Shown: piece by piece, positions 17,279 through 26,450 of the stretch
How the letters are laid out: each line of letters begins with the position of its first letter
Position numbering within the stretch: the stretch's first letter is position 1
From: Candidatus Rifleibacteriota bacterium
Lineage (GTDB): Bacteria > Muiribacteriota > Ozemobacteria > Ozemobacterales > Ozemobacteraceae
Assembly (NCBI GenBank): GCA_015232575.1
Contig: JADFZL010000014.1
Coordinates: 124,001 to 188,000 of the forward strand
Direction: 5' to 3'
Length of the DNA stretch: 64,000 nt
The notes under the pieces: model-generated
Database searches by the model: none
The model's input: only the letters and a program-made list of their open reading frames with translations
What the model was told of the DNA's origin: nothing
Made by a program: the position numbers and the translations under genes

Positions 17279-17968
17279 ATGAAGAATTATTTAAAGAGAC
17301 GGATTACAATTCTGCTGATGACAGTTTTTGCACTTTGTATCGGCTCAGGTGTTTTCGCAAATGATGGTTTCATGCCATCATGGAACAAAGGCGACACCTG
17401 GTTCATCGAAGCAAAATACATCAATCTTAAAGATGGCGTTCCAAGCTGGCTTCCGGCAATTAAATGGCGTTTCGAAGTTAAAACACAGAAAGCTGTTGAA
17501 GGCGAACCATGCTGGATTATTCACATTACACCTGAATCCAGGCCAGATATGAAGGTTCAGGCAATACTCTGCCTTGCAGTGAGCGATTTAAGGCCTGTAA
17601 AAGTTGTTGACATTTATCCTTTACAGGGAAAAGCACGCTCAAAAGTAAAAAAATTCAATAACTCCGCTTTATCTCCGCTTTTCAGCGAAGATTCAATGAT
17701 ACCCTATGATTTTCCAATGTTTCCTTTGAATGCAACACTTGATGAAGCCGGTTCTGCAAACGTTGGTGGTGAAAAAACTTCTGAAGTCGATGATATAGTC
17801 TTCGTTGAAAATGTAAGCCAGAAATGGGAATCAGTACAAGGACAATATCAGATCACCATCCAGGACGCCGGAGCAAAAGGTTCAATAACTCAGACATGGA
17901 AAAATGGTGCTCCGTGGGCTGTTGAAATGAAGAGCCAGTCAGTTGTCTATTCACTGGTACAGGAGTAA
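17279..17968 (+). CDS. Secreted protein of unknown function, cassette copy 2 gene A
   Basis: 229 residues, ATG at 17279 with AGGAGG 7 bp upstream; the in-frame extension to 17249 has no support. Signal peptide MKNYLKRRITILLMTVFALC, mature part begins NDGFMPSW. Same length and same conserved blocks as the 15060 gene (GD-x-W-x-IEAKY, GEPCW, MKVQA, SPLFSEDSMIPYD, QTWK-x-GAPWAVEM). Nine bases separate it from the paired B gene. No known family recognised. Confidence 0.8.
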   Translation: MKNYLKRRITILLMTVFALCIGSGVFANDGFMPSWNKGDTWFIEAKYINLKDGVPSWLPAIKWRFEVKTQKAVEGEPCWIIHITPESRPDMKVQAILCLAVSDLRPVKVVDIYPLQGKARSKVKKFNNSALSPLFSEDSMIPYDFPMFPLNATLDEAGSANVGGEKTSEVDDIVFVENVSQKWESVQGQYQITIQDAGAKGSITQTWKNGAPWAVEMKSQSVVYSLVQE

Positions 17969-17977
17969 AAGAAAATT

Positions 17978-18991
17978 ATGAGAAACCGAAATAACAGAAT
18001 AAAATTTGTTCTGGTTCTGATCTCAGCGCTTATTTTTGGTGCATCCAGTGCTGTTTCTGCACTGCAGGGAATAAAGATTTCCAGAAGCGGAAGTGATGCA
18101 GCTTTTATTAAACCTGCCCCATGGTCTGGCTATTGGTGGTCAAGACAGGATTCTGGAATGGTTAATGCGCTCAAGAAATACGACGCATTTGTCGAACAGA
18201 AAACCGGAGCGAATCCTGGAGCAGCAGGATGGGAAGCAAATCCGGCAAATGGTCATTATTACAGAAACGCACCATCATGGGCTGGACACTGCAATGGATG
18301 GGCAGCAGCAGCAATTCTTGAACCAGAACCGAAACAGCCGAAAGTAGTTGACGGAATAACTTTTTCAGTCGGAACACAAAAGGCTATTTTAAGTGAAATG
18401 TACATGACATGCTACAACGAGTTCTATGGAAAACGCCGCGATCATAATTTCCCGCTTTCACTCGACATCAGACCTGACATTTTTCACAGACTGCTCATTG
18501 AAAATATTAAAAACAAAAAACGCCCGATGGTTGCCGACACAAGCTTCAATAAACCCGTCTGGAACTATCCAATTTATGGTTACGAAACCAGCTGGACAAA
18601 GAATTTCTTCATTCCAGGATGTGTATTCGTTACAACAACTGTATATTTTGTAGATGACGGTGTCAGAGCTGATTACGTCGGAACAAAGTGGTTTTCTAAA
18701 AATTATCATTATGTTCTTTATTACAATTACAATAAGGAAGTTACCGGCGGAATCTGGAATATTCAGAGTCTCTGGGATCACCCCGATTTCATCTGGGTTC
18801 CAACCGCAGATTCAGCTCCTTATGGAACACTAGAAAATCCGAAACTTACACCAGATCTGGTTCATGCAATCACAAATGGAAGACCTAATTACAACATGAA
18901 TTTCTCAATCTCCAGTTCTGATAGCTCAGAAGACAGAAACATCAGCGTACTCAGAGAAGCCGGCATCAACGCTGAAGAATACTTCAACTAA
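17978..18991 (+). CDS. Secreted transglutaminase-elicitor-like protein, copy 2 gene B
   Basis: 337 residues with signal peptide (MRNRNNRIKFVLVLISALIF...). Shares PAPWSGYWW, WAGHCNGWAAAAILEPEP (C105), LSEMYMTCYNEFYGKR, DIRPDIFHRLL and VADTSFNKPVWNYPIYGYE with the 15785 protein; the C-terminal ~70 residues have diverged more (FSISSSDSSEDRNISVLREA). All putative catalytic residues are kept, so both copies look active. Translated from a start 9 bp after gene A, with AGGAG inside the end of A. A strong terminator follows. Confidence 0.6.
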   Translation: MRNRNNRIKFVLVLISALIFGASSAVSALQGIKISRSGSDAAFIKPAPWSGYWWSRQDSGMVNALKKYDAFVEQKTGANPGAAGWEANPANGHYYRNAPSWAGHCNGWAAAAILEPEPKQPKVVDGITFSVGTQKAILSEMYMTCYNEFYGKRRDHNFPLSLDIRPDIFHRLLIENIKNKKRPMVADTSFNKPVWNYPIYGYETSWTKNFFIPGCVFVTTTVYFVDDGVRADYVGTKWFSKNYHYVLYYNYNKEVTGGIWNIQSLWDHPDFIWVPTADSAPYGTLENPKLTPDLVHAITNGRPNYNMNFSISSSDSSEDRNISVLREAGINAEEYFN

Positions 18992-19021
18992 CTAACAAAC
19001 ATATCTAACGCTATGTTATAC

Positions 19022-19054
19022 AAAAGAGTCAGACAAATATAGTCTGGCTCTTTT
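19022..19054 (+). terminator. Rho-independent terminator after cassette copy 2
   Basis: Arms AAAAGAGTCAGAC (19022-19034) and GTCTGGCTCTTTT (19042-19054) pair with one G-U, 7-nt loop, T-run included in the right arm. Confidence 0.85.
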
Positions 19055-19098
19055 GCACTCTGAAGCATTATTAAACAATAAACAGGAGCTGAAAAAGA

Positions 19099-20346
19099 AT
19101 GAAAACTGATTTTTCGGAATTTCCATTTTCAAGTGAACAAAATGTTAAAGGACATCTTATTGACTCGGGCATAATGTCATCTATCATGAATCTCATCATC
19201 AGATGCGGTGGCTCGTATCATATCGATGAATTCAATGTCGGACACACACATGACGACATGTCTTCAGCAAAGTTCAAAATCTATGCACGAACTGAAAGCC
19301 AGCTGAAAAGAATCATGGACGATCTTGTTGACTTCGGCTGTCAGAAATCTGCTGAAGAACTTGACGCGGTGCTGCTCCAGTCAGAGATGGACATGACTGT
19401 TCCTGATGAATTTTATTCAACAACCAATCATCGGACAGAAATAAAACTCGATGGCAAATGGCGTGTTGTACAAAACCAGCGCATGGATGCAATTCTTGTA
19501 TGTTCAAAATCAGGCGATAACTGGAACATTGATTGCAGAAAACTCAGGAATATTAAAAAGGGCGATCTGGTAATCTGCGGATATCAGGGAGTAAGAATAC
19601 AACCGGAATTCAGAGAACGCGACCGTGAAGAATTCGGATTCATGAACAGCGACGTAAGCTCTGAAAGACGTGTCAGAATTGCAGTTTCGAAAATTGCAAA
19701 AACAATTCATGACCGAAAGGCCCGCGGTGAAAAAGTCGGAGTAACAGCCGGACCAGTTGTAGTACATACTGGCGGAGGAGAGTATCTTGCAAGACTTATT
19801 AAAGACGGATACATTGATTTCCTGCTTTCCGGCAACGCACTTGCGGTGCACGACATTGAACAGAATCTGTTTCAGACTTCGCTCGGAATCAACATTACCA
19901 GCGGCGAACCGGTACATGAGGGACACAAAAACCATATACGCGCCATAAATACAATATTCAGACATGGTTCGATAAAAGCCGCTGTTGATGCTGGCATACT
20001 CACTGGCGGAATAATGTACGAAGCAGTCAAGAAAAACATGCCTTTTGCTCTCGCTGGAAGCATCAGAGATGACGGTCCTCTTCCGGAAGTTTTCACAGAC
20101 ATGTCACTCGCCCAGGAGGCCTATTCAAATCTTCTGAAGAATTGCGGAATGATGCTTATGTTATCAACGATGCTCCATGGAATTGGCGTTGGCAACATGC
20201 TTCCCGGATACGTAAAAACAATCTGCGTGGATATTAACCCTGCGGTTGTTACCAAGCTTGCTGACAGAGGTTCACACCAGACAATAGGGATCGTCACAGA
20301 CGTCGGATCGTTTCTTGCTTCATTGTACCATGAATTGAAGAAATAA
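19099..20346 (+). CDS. LOR/SDH-domain enzyme, probable ornithine cyclodeaminase (TIGR00300 type)
   Basis: 415 residues, ATG with AGGAG upstream. The N-terminal GHLIDSGIMSSIMN...GGSYHIDEFNVG and the C-terminal half (VGVTAGPVVVHTGGGEYLARLI, GNALAVHDIEQ, GHKNHIRAIN, AGSIRDDGPLPEV, VDINPAVVTKL) are those of the LOR/SDH family known as TIGR00300. Members form the C-terminal domain of cyanobacterial AgrE/ArgZ and stand-alone archaeal ornithine cyclodeaminases that bind NAD and turn ornithine into proline and ammonia. The arginine-dihydrolase domain is absent here. It stands alone between terminators, so it is probably monocistronic. Family firm; exact reaction inferred. Confidence 0.8.
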   Translation: MKTDFSEFPFSSEQNVKGHLIDSGIMSSIMNLIIRCGGSYHIDEFNVGHTHDDMSSAKFKIYARTESQLKRIMDDLVDFGCQKSAEELDAVLLQSEMDMTVPDEFYSTTNHRTEIKLDGKWRVVQNQRMDAILVCSKSGDNWNIDCRKLRNIKKGDLVICGYQGVRIQPEFRERDREEFGFMNSDVSSERRVRIAVSKIAKTIHDRKARGEKVGVTAGPVVVHTGGGEYLARLIKDGYIDFLLSGNALAVHDIEQNLFQTSLGINITSGEPVHEGHKNHIRAINTIFRHGSIKAAVDAGILTGGIMYEAVKKNMPFALAGSIRDDGPLPEVFTDMSLAQEAYSNLLKNCGMMLMLSTMLHGIGVGNMLPGYVKTICVDINPAVVTKLADRGSHQTIGIVTDVGSFLASLYHELKK

Positions 20347-20562
20347 TACCCCGATGTTTCGGCGAGTAGATTCACGGAAAGAGGTAGTTTTTTTCTGTCC
20401 AGCAAATCACAGCCGCATTCTTCGGGAAGAACCTTTATATTGAGAATAATTGCTTTCTGTTGTATAATCTGCGGTGACAGTTTTCAAGTTATTTTTTTGA
20501 GTTAATTTGAGTTAAATAGTTTAAATTAGCAGGAATTTTTCACAAATAATTCAGGAGGAAAA

Positions 20563-21471
20563 ATGAGCGTCAATATAGTAGTAGTTGGTTCGGTAGCTTA
20601 CGACACACTCGTAACGCCAAAAGGAAAAAGAGAAAAAGCTCTTGGTGGTTCAGCCGCGTATTTTTCGACCGTTGCAAGCCATTTTACCAAAGCAGGGCTT
20701 GTTGCGGCTGTAGGGGAAGATTTCAATCCGGATTATCTTGCTTTTTTGAAAGATCGTGGTGTTGACCATTCCGGACTTGAAACTCTTCCGGGAAAAACAT
20801 TTCACTGGGCAGGCTCTTACGATGATGATTTTGGCGATGCAACAACACATAAGACTGAGTTGAATGTATTCGAGCATTTTAATCCGAAACTGCCTGAAAG
20901 TTTTCAGAAACCGCCTTTCCTGTTTCTGGCAAATATACATCCGGGATTACAGAGCAAAGTTATTGATTCAGTTCAAAAACCAAGGCTAATTGCACTTGAC
21001 ACAATGAATCTCTGGATAAACATCACTCTTCCCGAATTAAAGGAAGCCATTAAAAAAGTTGATGTACTTTTTGTTAACAAACAGGAAGCAATGATGCTTT
21101 CCGGTGAGAAGAAACTTGCTACTGCAATTCATTCCCTTCTCAAAATGGGACCCAGCAGGCTTGTAGTTAAAATGGGTGAACTTGGTGCAATGACAGCAAC
21201 AGAAACAAACAGATTTTTTGTACCAGCTTTCCCATGCCCTGAAATAACTGATCCTACGGGTGCCGGCGACTCATTTGCAGGTGGCTTCATGGGCTGGATC
21301 GCTAAAACCGGCGATCTTTCAGAAAACAATTTCAGAAAAGCCATGATTTATGGAAGCGTAATGGGCTCAATAACCGTAGAAAATTTCAGCCTCGACTCAT
21401 ACAAAAACCTTCAGCAGGAAGAAATATCAAGACGATATGAGCAAGTTCTGGAATCAATCAGAGTTCAGTAG
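20563..21471 (+). CDS. PfkB-family carbohydrate/nucleoside kinase
   Basis: 302 residues, ATG behind CAGGAGG. N-terminal VVVGSVAYDTLVTPKGK and GGSAAYFSTVASHF form the sugar-binding signature; DPTGAGDSFAGGFMGW near residue 230 is PfkB signature 2 with the catalytic base Asp in GAGD. It should phosphorylate a sugar or nucleoside with ATP in the cytosol. The pattern is closest to ribokinase/adenosine-kinase-like members but the substrate cannot be told. No operon partner. Confidence 0.85.
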   Translation: MSVNIVVVGSVAYDTLVTPKGKREKALGGSAAYFSTVASHFTKAGLVAAVGEDFNPDYLAFLKDRGVDHSGLETLPGKTFHWAGSYDDDFGDATTHKTELNVFEHFNPKLPESFQKPPFLFLANIHPGLQSKVIDSVQKPRLIALDTMNLWINITLPELKEAIKKVDVLFVNKQEAMMLSGEKKLATAIHSLLKMGPSRLVVKMGELGAMTATETNRFFVPAFPCPEITDPTGAGDSFAGGFMGWIAKTGDLSENNFRKAMIYGSVMGSITVENFSLDSYKNLQQEEISRRYEQVLESIRVQ

Positions 21472-21598
21472 CATATAGACGCTCCAGATGGTGTAATGCC
21501 GCTTTTAGATGTTTATCTTTACCAGTAAGAAACTGGATGCCTTTTCAAAAAGAGGTAGTATTTCCACATCAAAAGGCTCTTCCACCAATATTTTTTCC

Positions 21599-21618
21599 GG
21601 GCGCAATAAATTGCGCCC
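21599..21618. repeat. GGGCGCAAT-AA-ATTGCGCCC palindromic repeat
   Basis: Perfect 9-bp arms with AA loop followed by CCTACAAAA, between the PfkB and hydrolase genes. This sequence type is a common dispersed palindrome; it may serve as a weak terminator. Confidence 0.65.
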
Positions 21619-21733
21619 CTACAAAACTATTAATAAGCCTTTTTTAAAAATAGTTTTCTCCATCGTTTTAGAGTAAAAGCATTAATTGATGCACATTTCA
21701 GAGAATTTTGATGGGTAATTGCTGGGAGGACGC

Positions 21734-22612
21734 TTGAAAAAGTACGCGATGATTTTTACTGCATGTTTTGTTATTGTTGCATTATTGATGTTTTTTCAGC
21801 TGGTGAGTATGATAATAACTCCGCCGGCTTTTAATCCTTCTGATCTAAAGATTCCCGATGGAGCTGTTAGTTTCAAAACAGAAAATGATATTGGACAAAC
21901 GATTCCTGCATGGTATTATAAAGGCGAAAATGATCGTGGTACAATTGTCCTGTGCCACGGTCATGGCGTAGATCACAGAAATTACCATAATGTCATTCCG
22001 ATTTTTCAGAAAATGAAAATTGGAATAATTTTGTGTGACTTTCGTGCCCACGGATCAGCCGGCGGAAAATACACATCCATCGGAATGGAAGAATGGAAAG
22101 ACCTTAAGGCTGTAATTGAAAAAGCCTATCAGATCGGATATCTGCAACAGAATCAACAGCTGGCCGCCTACGGAAGATCAATGGGCGCAGCGATACTTGC
22201 AAACGGCTCAGCACATATTCCACAGATTACTGCGTTTATACTTGAATCGTGCTTTGCTGAGCTGAGAATCATTGCTGCACGTGATGGAAAAAGGCTCATG
22301 AATCTTCCGGATACTTTTTTGACTGATATTGTGTTTTACTCAGCACGTCTTCTTTCAGGATATGAATATTTCAACAATAAACCCATTGAAAGTGTTAAAG
22401 GAATTGCCTCAAGACCGCTTCTGCTGATTCATGACCAACTTGATCCCCGCGCAACAACCGAAGATTTCGAGCGTTTCAAAAAGATAATGCCAAATGCCGC
22501 GACTCTAGTTGTTCCAGACGCTGGGCATGTCTGCGCTTTCGAAAAAGCTCCGGAAAAGTTCGAAGAAGAAGTAAGAAAAATTCTCAAAGCCGGAAAACTT
22601 AACCCGTTCTGA
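21734..22612 (+). CDS. Membrane-anchored alpha/beta hydrolase
   Basis: 292 residues from the TTG at 21734, which has GGGAGG (21724-21729) 4 bp upstream; a TTG at 21719 is in frame but poorly placed. N-terminal anchor (MIFTACFVIVALLMFFQL), then an alpha/beta-hydrolase fold: VLCHGHGVDHRNY (oxyanion HG), CDFRAHGSAGGK, nucleophile elbow YGRSMGAA, acid in HDQLDPRAT and base in DAGHVCAF. Looks like an esterase, acyltransferase or peptidase facing the periplasm; the substrate is unknown. Flanked by repeat-bearing gaps. Confidence 0.85.
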   Translation: MKKYAMIFTACFVIVALLMFFQLVSMIITPPAFNPSDLKIPDGAVSFKTENDIGQTIPAWYYKGENDRGTIVLCHGHGVDHRNYHNVIPIFQKMKIGIILCDFRAHGSAGGKYTSIGMEEWKDLKAVIEKAYQIGYLQQNQQLAAYGRSMGAAILANGSAHIPQITAFILESCFAELRIIAARDGKRLMNLPDTFLTDIVFYSARLLSGYEYFNNKPIESVKGIASRPLLLIHDQLDPRATTEDFERFKKIMPNAATLVVPDAGHVCAFEKAPEKFEEEVRKILKAGKLNPF

Positions 22613-22706
22613 TTTTTTCTAAATCCAGCTCTTCACTTGATGCGTTGTAATAGATTAAGGAATGAAAGTCGAAAGAAAAGAAAAGACGAGACAAGAAAAG
22701 ATTTTT

Positions 22707-22830
22707 GTCCGCAGATTACGCAGATTACGCAGATTTTCAAGATAAAAGATTTTTGTATTTGGGTGACGAATTGGAATTGGAATTTGGATTGAGATTAGAT
22801 TGAGATTGAGATTGAGATTAGATTGGGATT
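22707..22830. repeat. CCGCAGATTACGCAGATT element plus GAGATT low-complexity tract
   Basis: TCCGCAGATTACGCAGATTA continues with a third CGCAGATT (22708-22736), preceded by AAAAGACGAGACAAGAAAAG. Downstream, 22788-22830 is a degenerate GATTGAGATT tandem. Together with the next element it fills the 462-bp gap before 23075; no gene seen. Confidence 0.7.
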
Positions 22831-22903
22831 TTTTTGGCGGTGAAGGTGATGGTTCTTAGGATCTTTAAGTTAAGCAAATCTTAATAAAGGGGTCATTAAG
22901 CAA

Positions 22904-22966
22904 TGTCATTTCGAGCGAAGGGAGAAATCTCGCAGTTATGAGATATCTCACATTCGTTCGAGATAA
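22904..22966. repeat. Palindromic TGTCATTTCGAGCGAAGG...CGTTCGAGATAAC element
   Basis: A ~63-bp element whose left part (TCATTTCGAGCGAAGGGAG, AATCTCGCAG) and right part (GAGATATCTCACATTCGTTC) are the two halves seen in tail-to-tail order in the other complete copy at 29047-29115. Confidence 0.7.
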
Positions 22967-23074
22967 CGGCCAACCAAGAGTTAACACGTCAATTTGTCCC
23001 CTTGTTTTTGATTTTACATATTAGGAACGGGCCGCGGCATAAAGAGAGCTTTAAAATATTCTGGAGGATAGATT

Positions 23075-24163
23075 ATGGATAATAAATTTCTCGGTAAAAA
23101 AGCAGTTTTTTTCTGTTCGGGCATTTTTTATCTTATCACCCTGTTTTGTAATCCAGTAAGAGCCGAAGATGTTGCAATGATTGCTGATATTAATGGCAGC
23201 GTCAGCATTAGCCTTAACAGCTCTGAATGGGCACCGGCAATTGGTGAAACTCTCTCTCCGGATACAATTATCAGAATACCGGACGATGGTAGCGCGCTTC
23301 TCGCGCATTTTACAACCAATTCCCAGTATCAGTTCACCGGATCTTTTGAAACAAAAGTTACTGCTGAAGGGTTTGATCCTCTTCAGAAGCAGAGTTCGGC
23401 TGTTGCAAGCCTGACTTCACTGCCTGACAAGCTTGACCTGTCGGCACAAAGCCAACAACAGATCGCAGGAGTAAGCGGTGGAAGCGATCTTACCCAGGGC
23501 AAAACACTTGAAGTTCAGCAACAGAATTCGTTCTCAAGCTCTTCTGCACCCCCTTCCCCTGAAACCAATGATGATAGTTTTGTTGAACCTCCCTCAACTA
23601 AAGATCTCGAAGGAAGGAAACTTCCTTCAGCAGGTCCCTCCCTTATGCCTCCTCCAGGCCCTTCAACAGGAAATGATCGCAAAAAATTAAAAAGGGAAAA
23701 AGGAATAGAAGAACCTAGATTATCAGATTCCAATTCAACTGGTTTAACCGATGAATCCAAAGAAACTTATCAGAGAATTGCAGCAGTCCCACTTAGTGTT
23801 CTTTCCAGAACTTTTGGAACAGACAACACTGATAACCTTCTACTGACAGAATCTTCAGGCGTTGCTCTCTCAGGAAAAGTTATCAATGACTGGTTCATTA
23901 TCTCATGCAATAGCACTGTGCCTTCAACAAGTGACTTGAAGATAAAAATTACATGTTCAGACAGCTCGAACGAAAAACATTACGGAATCCTTGTTCCAGC
24001 AAAAAAGAACTTGAATCATGCCATATTTGCCCTTCAATGTGAAAGCAACAAAAATTATGCAGCGGCATCCGCGATCTGGTTTGAACTTCTTGAAAACAAA
24101 CAAACCAAAATTCAACAGGAAATCTCAACAATACACCTGAACAGACTGAAAAGCAAAATGTAG
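23075..24163 (+). CDS. Secreted FecR-domain protein
   Basis: 362 residues, ATG behind GGAGGA. Signal peptide to about residue 31 (NPVRAEDV), then a FecR-like domain (~33-105): ADINGSVSISLNSSEWAPAI, PDTIIRIPDDGSALLAHF, the usual pattern of a short beta module. A Pro/Ser/Gln-rich linker (~130-215) leads to a C-terminal domain (~245-362) with an LFHL/ALQCE-SNKNYAAASAIWFELL helical repeat. Here FecR is not tied to a TonB receptor; such proteins are often cell-surface or stalk components. No operon partner closer than the LolA-like gene 87 bp downstream. Confidence 0.65.
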   Translation: MDNKFLGKKAVFFCSGIFYLITLFCNPVRAEDVAMIADINGSVSISLNSSEWAPAIGETLSPDTIIRIPDDGSALLAHFTTNSQYQFTGSFETKVTAEGFDPLQKQSSAVASLTSLPDKLDLSAQSQQQIAGVSGGSDLTQGKTLEVQQQNSFSSSSAPPSPETNDDSFVEPPSTKDLEGRKLPSAGPSLMPPPGPSTGNDRKKLKREKGIEEPRLSDSNSTGLTDESKETYQRIAAVPLSVLSRTFGTDNTDNLLLTESSGVALSGKVINDWFIISCNSTVPSTSDLKIKITCSDSSNEKHYGILVPAKKNLNHAIFALQCESNKNYAAASAIWFELLENKQTKIQQEISTIHLNRLKSKM

Positions 24164-24250
24164 CAGCGTTGTACTTGTGCATTTTTTCCAGGTGGTTTAT
24201 AATTCACTTTGTTCGTTTTGTATTAATTATTAATATACAGGAGGAATCCA

Positions 24251-25021
24251 ATGAAAAAGCTTTTTTCACTTATTGTGCTTTGTCTTGTGCTGACAGCAGG
24301 TTCTGGTGTTGCATCTGCAATAACTGCAGATGAGGTGCTTCAGGGTGTAGAAAACCGCTATATCGGCAAAACTTCTGAATCTGACACAACCATGAAGCTT
24401 ATTAACAGTGACGGAAAAGAACGCAGCCGTACAATGTCGATTTACAGAAAAAAAATTGACAACGACAACAAAGACAATTTTATTCACTTTCTGAAACCGA
24501 CTGACATAAAAGATACGACTTATCTTGTTAATGAAAAAAGTCGCAATCGTCTTAAATGGATCTATCTCTCAGCTTACAAGAATGTCAGAAAAATTGCGGC
24601 AGACGACTATGCAGCAGCGTTTGTTTCAAGTGACTTCACTTACGAAGACATGGATGACATCCACGCCAGCGACTATGAATGCTCAAATCTCGTAGAAGAA
24701 AAACTTGACGCTGAAGATGTCTACTCAATAGACGTTAAGAAGAAAGATGGAAAAACAAGTTATTCCAAAACTACCATGAAAGTTTCCAAGGAAAAAATGA
24801 TTCCGCTGAAAAGCATCATGTATGACAAAAACAGCCCCGATAAAGTAATCAAGGAACTTACCTCAACCGATATCCAGAAGATTCAGGACATCTGGACACC
24901 AATGACCGTTACCATGAAAAACCTTGAGAAAAACACTTCCACTCAATTGATCGTAAATAAAATCACCTACGATGGAAAACTCGACGACGAGATTTTCACC
25001 GAAAGAAACATGAAGAAATAA
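24251..25021 (+). CDS. LolA-like outer-membrane lipoprotein-sorting protein
   Basis: 256 residues, AGGAGG upstream, signal peptide MKKLFSLIVLCLVLTAGSGVASA. The body (ADEVLQGVENRY, SRTMSIYRKK, FLKPTDIKDTTYL, NRLKWIYLSAYKNVRKIAA, ITYDGKLDDEIFTERNM) follows the PF17131 LolA_like pattern, which usually accompanies RND/MMPL lipid exporters, though none is adjacent. Likely a periplasmic lipid or lipoprotein carrier. A perfect 46-bp palindromic terminator follows. Confidence 0.75.
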   Translation: MKKLFSLIVLCLVLTAGSGVASAITADEVLQGVENRYIGKTSESDTTMKLINSDGKERSRTMSIYRKKIDNDNKDNFIHFLKPTDIKDTTYLVNEKSRNRLKWIYLSAYKNVRKIAADDYAAAFVSSDFTYEDMDDIHASDYECSNLVEEKLDAEDVYSIDVKKKDGKTSYSKTTMKVSKEKMIPLKSIMYDKNSPDKVIKELTSTDIQKIQDIWTPMTVTMKNLEKNTSTQLIVNKITYDGKLDDEIFTERNMKK

Positions 25022-25035
25022 ACCTTTAAACCTGT

Positions 25036-25081
25036 ATAAAAGCAAACAAGAGGGGGAATTCCCCCTCTTGTTTGCTTTTAT
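25036..25081. terminator. Bidirectional terminator, perfect 46-bp palindrome
   Basis: ATAAAAGCAAACAAGAGGGG-GAA pairs exactly with its reverse complement, giving 23-bp arms with no spacer (centre 25058/25059). The arm ends give T-runs in both directions, suiting the convergent genes on either side. Confidence 0.85.
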
Positions 25082-25249
25082 CATTTAATCTCTAACAATA
25101 AATCGAACTAATCCCGGCACTGCATGAAAATAGCCGATCGGGAATAGAATACCAAGCACTTTCCCAGAACTATTAACCAGTTACTTAATTTCAACTAATT
25201 TGCAACAGCTTCAATCCCAAATCCCAAATCTTGAATCTTGAATCCCAAT

Positions 25250-25272
25250 AATCTGCGTAATCTGCGGACAAA
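25250..25272. repeat. CGCAGATT-family repeat (inverted copy)
   Basis: AATCTGCGTAATCTGCGGAC is the reverse complement of the element at 22708; preceded by AATCCCAAATCTTGAATCTTG low-complexity repeats. Confidence 0.65.
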
Positions 25273-25286
25273 CCTCTCTTCCCCGC

Positions 25287-26450
25287 CTATTGGTCAAGTT
25301 CATGCAGATAGTTGGTTTTATCAATTACGGGAAGCGGGCTTCCGAAATAACCTTTTTTCTTCAGCATATCCGCAACAATTACCGGAGTAGTTGCACGGAA
25401 GTTGTAGACTATACTTGGAATCCACCACATTCTAATCTTTTTGCCGCTTTCAAGAACGCGGTTCAGCAGAACAATAAGATTATTTGTACAATTGTTCGTA
25501 ATTGTGTGGTAATACTCACCGCTTCGATCAACTGCCGCCTGGTCAAGTGATTCTTTCAACAGAGAGACTTTCTGCGACTGATTAAGTATTATCGGATATT
25601 TAATCAACTTATAGTCAGTGTACAAGCAACTATCTTCGAGATAGCATTTCCAGGTGGTAAGAATCCAGGATATTCCGAATTGTTTCTGGATGCCCTTGAA
25701 AAGATCAAATTGCTGATCTGTCCGCTGGTAAGCTTCGATTGTAAGAGCAAGACCATTTGATTTTTCCCCTTTGGAATTTACAACTCCACCGTCTTTCATT
25801 TTGAAAAAGAACAGGCTGTGAGCTGCAATCCACTCTGGTGCAAAAGGCTTTTTCACAAAATAAATTTCTTCAACCATATTCGGATCAATTGTAACATCTT
25901 CGAACTCGCACGGAGGGAAAGTATCTCCTTCAGGCAAGTCGGTTGAACTGAATGTCCATCTCATATTCATGACATACTTCCCATTTCGCCTGCTTACAAG
26001 TCTGGGCGGTCTCTGGTGATCTTTAAGCGGAAAAGCTGAAACAACGTCTTTTCCAGGATCAAATTCTTCGATTTTCTTAACATTGATTCTGAGAAGATCA
26101 TCTGCCTGTTTTGCCAGACCTTCCACTTTTACACTTTTATCAGCAAATCTCCTGGCTTTCCGAAGATCCATTACAAGATAAAACAGGCGTCCATCAGACG
26201 TGTTCAGCATGATAATTCTGTCCTCAACACGCAGAACTCCCTGCAATGTATACGGAACGCCGAATCCCCACAAATCATTTCTGGTAGAAGGATTCACATC
26301 AGCTGCATGTGACGCAGAACTGGTAACGACAGCAGAGCTGTTTTCTGAAAACGGAGCTGCCTGTGAATTCTGAGCCATGCAAATACCTGAAAAACCCATT
26401 AATAAACAACAAATGCTCGTGGTAAGAAGATTTCTCAACCTTATCTTCAT
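25287..26450 (-). CDS. Secreted DUF4105 (Lnb N-terminal-like) protein
   Basis: 387 residues from the ATG at 26450, with GGAGGA just upstream (26455-26460); the frame can extend to 26471 but loses this site. Signal peptide MKIRLRNLLTTSICCLLMGF. The middle and end (EWIAAHSLFFFKM, GLALTIEAY, CYLEDSCLYTDYKLIKYP, YYHTITNNCTNNLIVLLN) carry the DUF4105/PF13387 signature; the conserved H and NNC suggest a papain-like peptidase or amidase centre, which is inference. Divergent from the subtilase gene across a 287-bp gap that presumably holds both promoters. Confidence 0.7.
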   Translation of the reverse strand: MKIRLRNLLTTSICCLLMGFSGICMAQNSQAAPFSENSSAVVTSSASHAADVNPSTRNDLWGFGVPYTLQGVLRVEDRIIMLNTSDGRLFYLVMDLRKARRFADKSVKVEGLAKQADDLLRINVKKIEEFDPGKDVVSAFPLKDHQRPPRLVSRRNGKYVMNMRWTFSSTDLPEGDTFPPCEFEDVTIDPNMVEEIYFVKKPFAPEWIAAHSLFFFKMKDGGVVNSKGEKSNGLALTIEAYQRTDQQFDLFKGIQKQFGISWILTTWKCYLEDSCLYTDYKLIKYPIILNQSQKVSLLKESLDQAAVDRSGEYYHTITNNCTNNLIVLLNRVLESGKKIRMWWIPSIVYNFRATTPVIVADMLKKKGYFGSPLPVIDKTNYLHELDQ

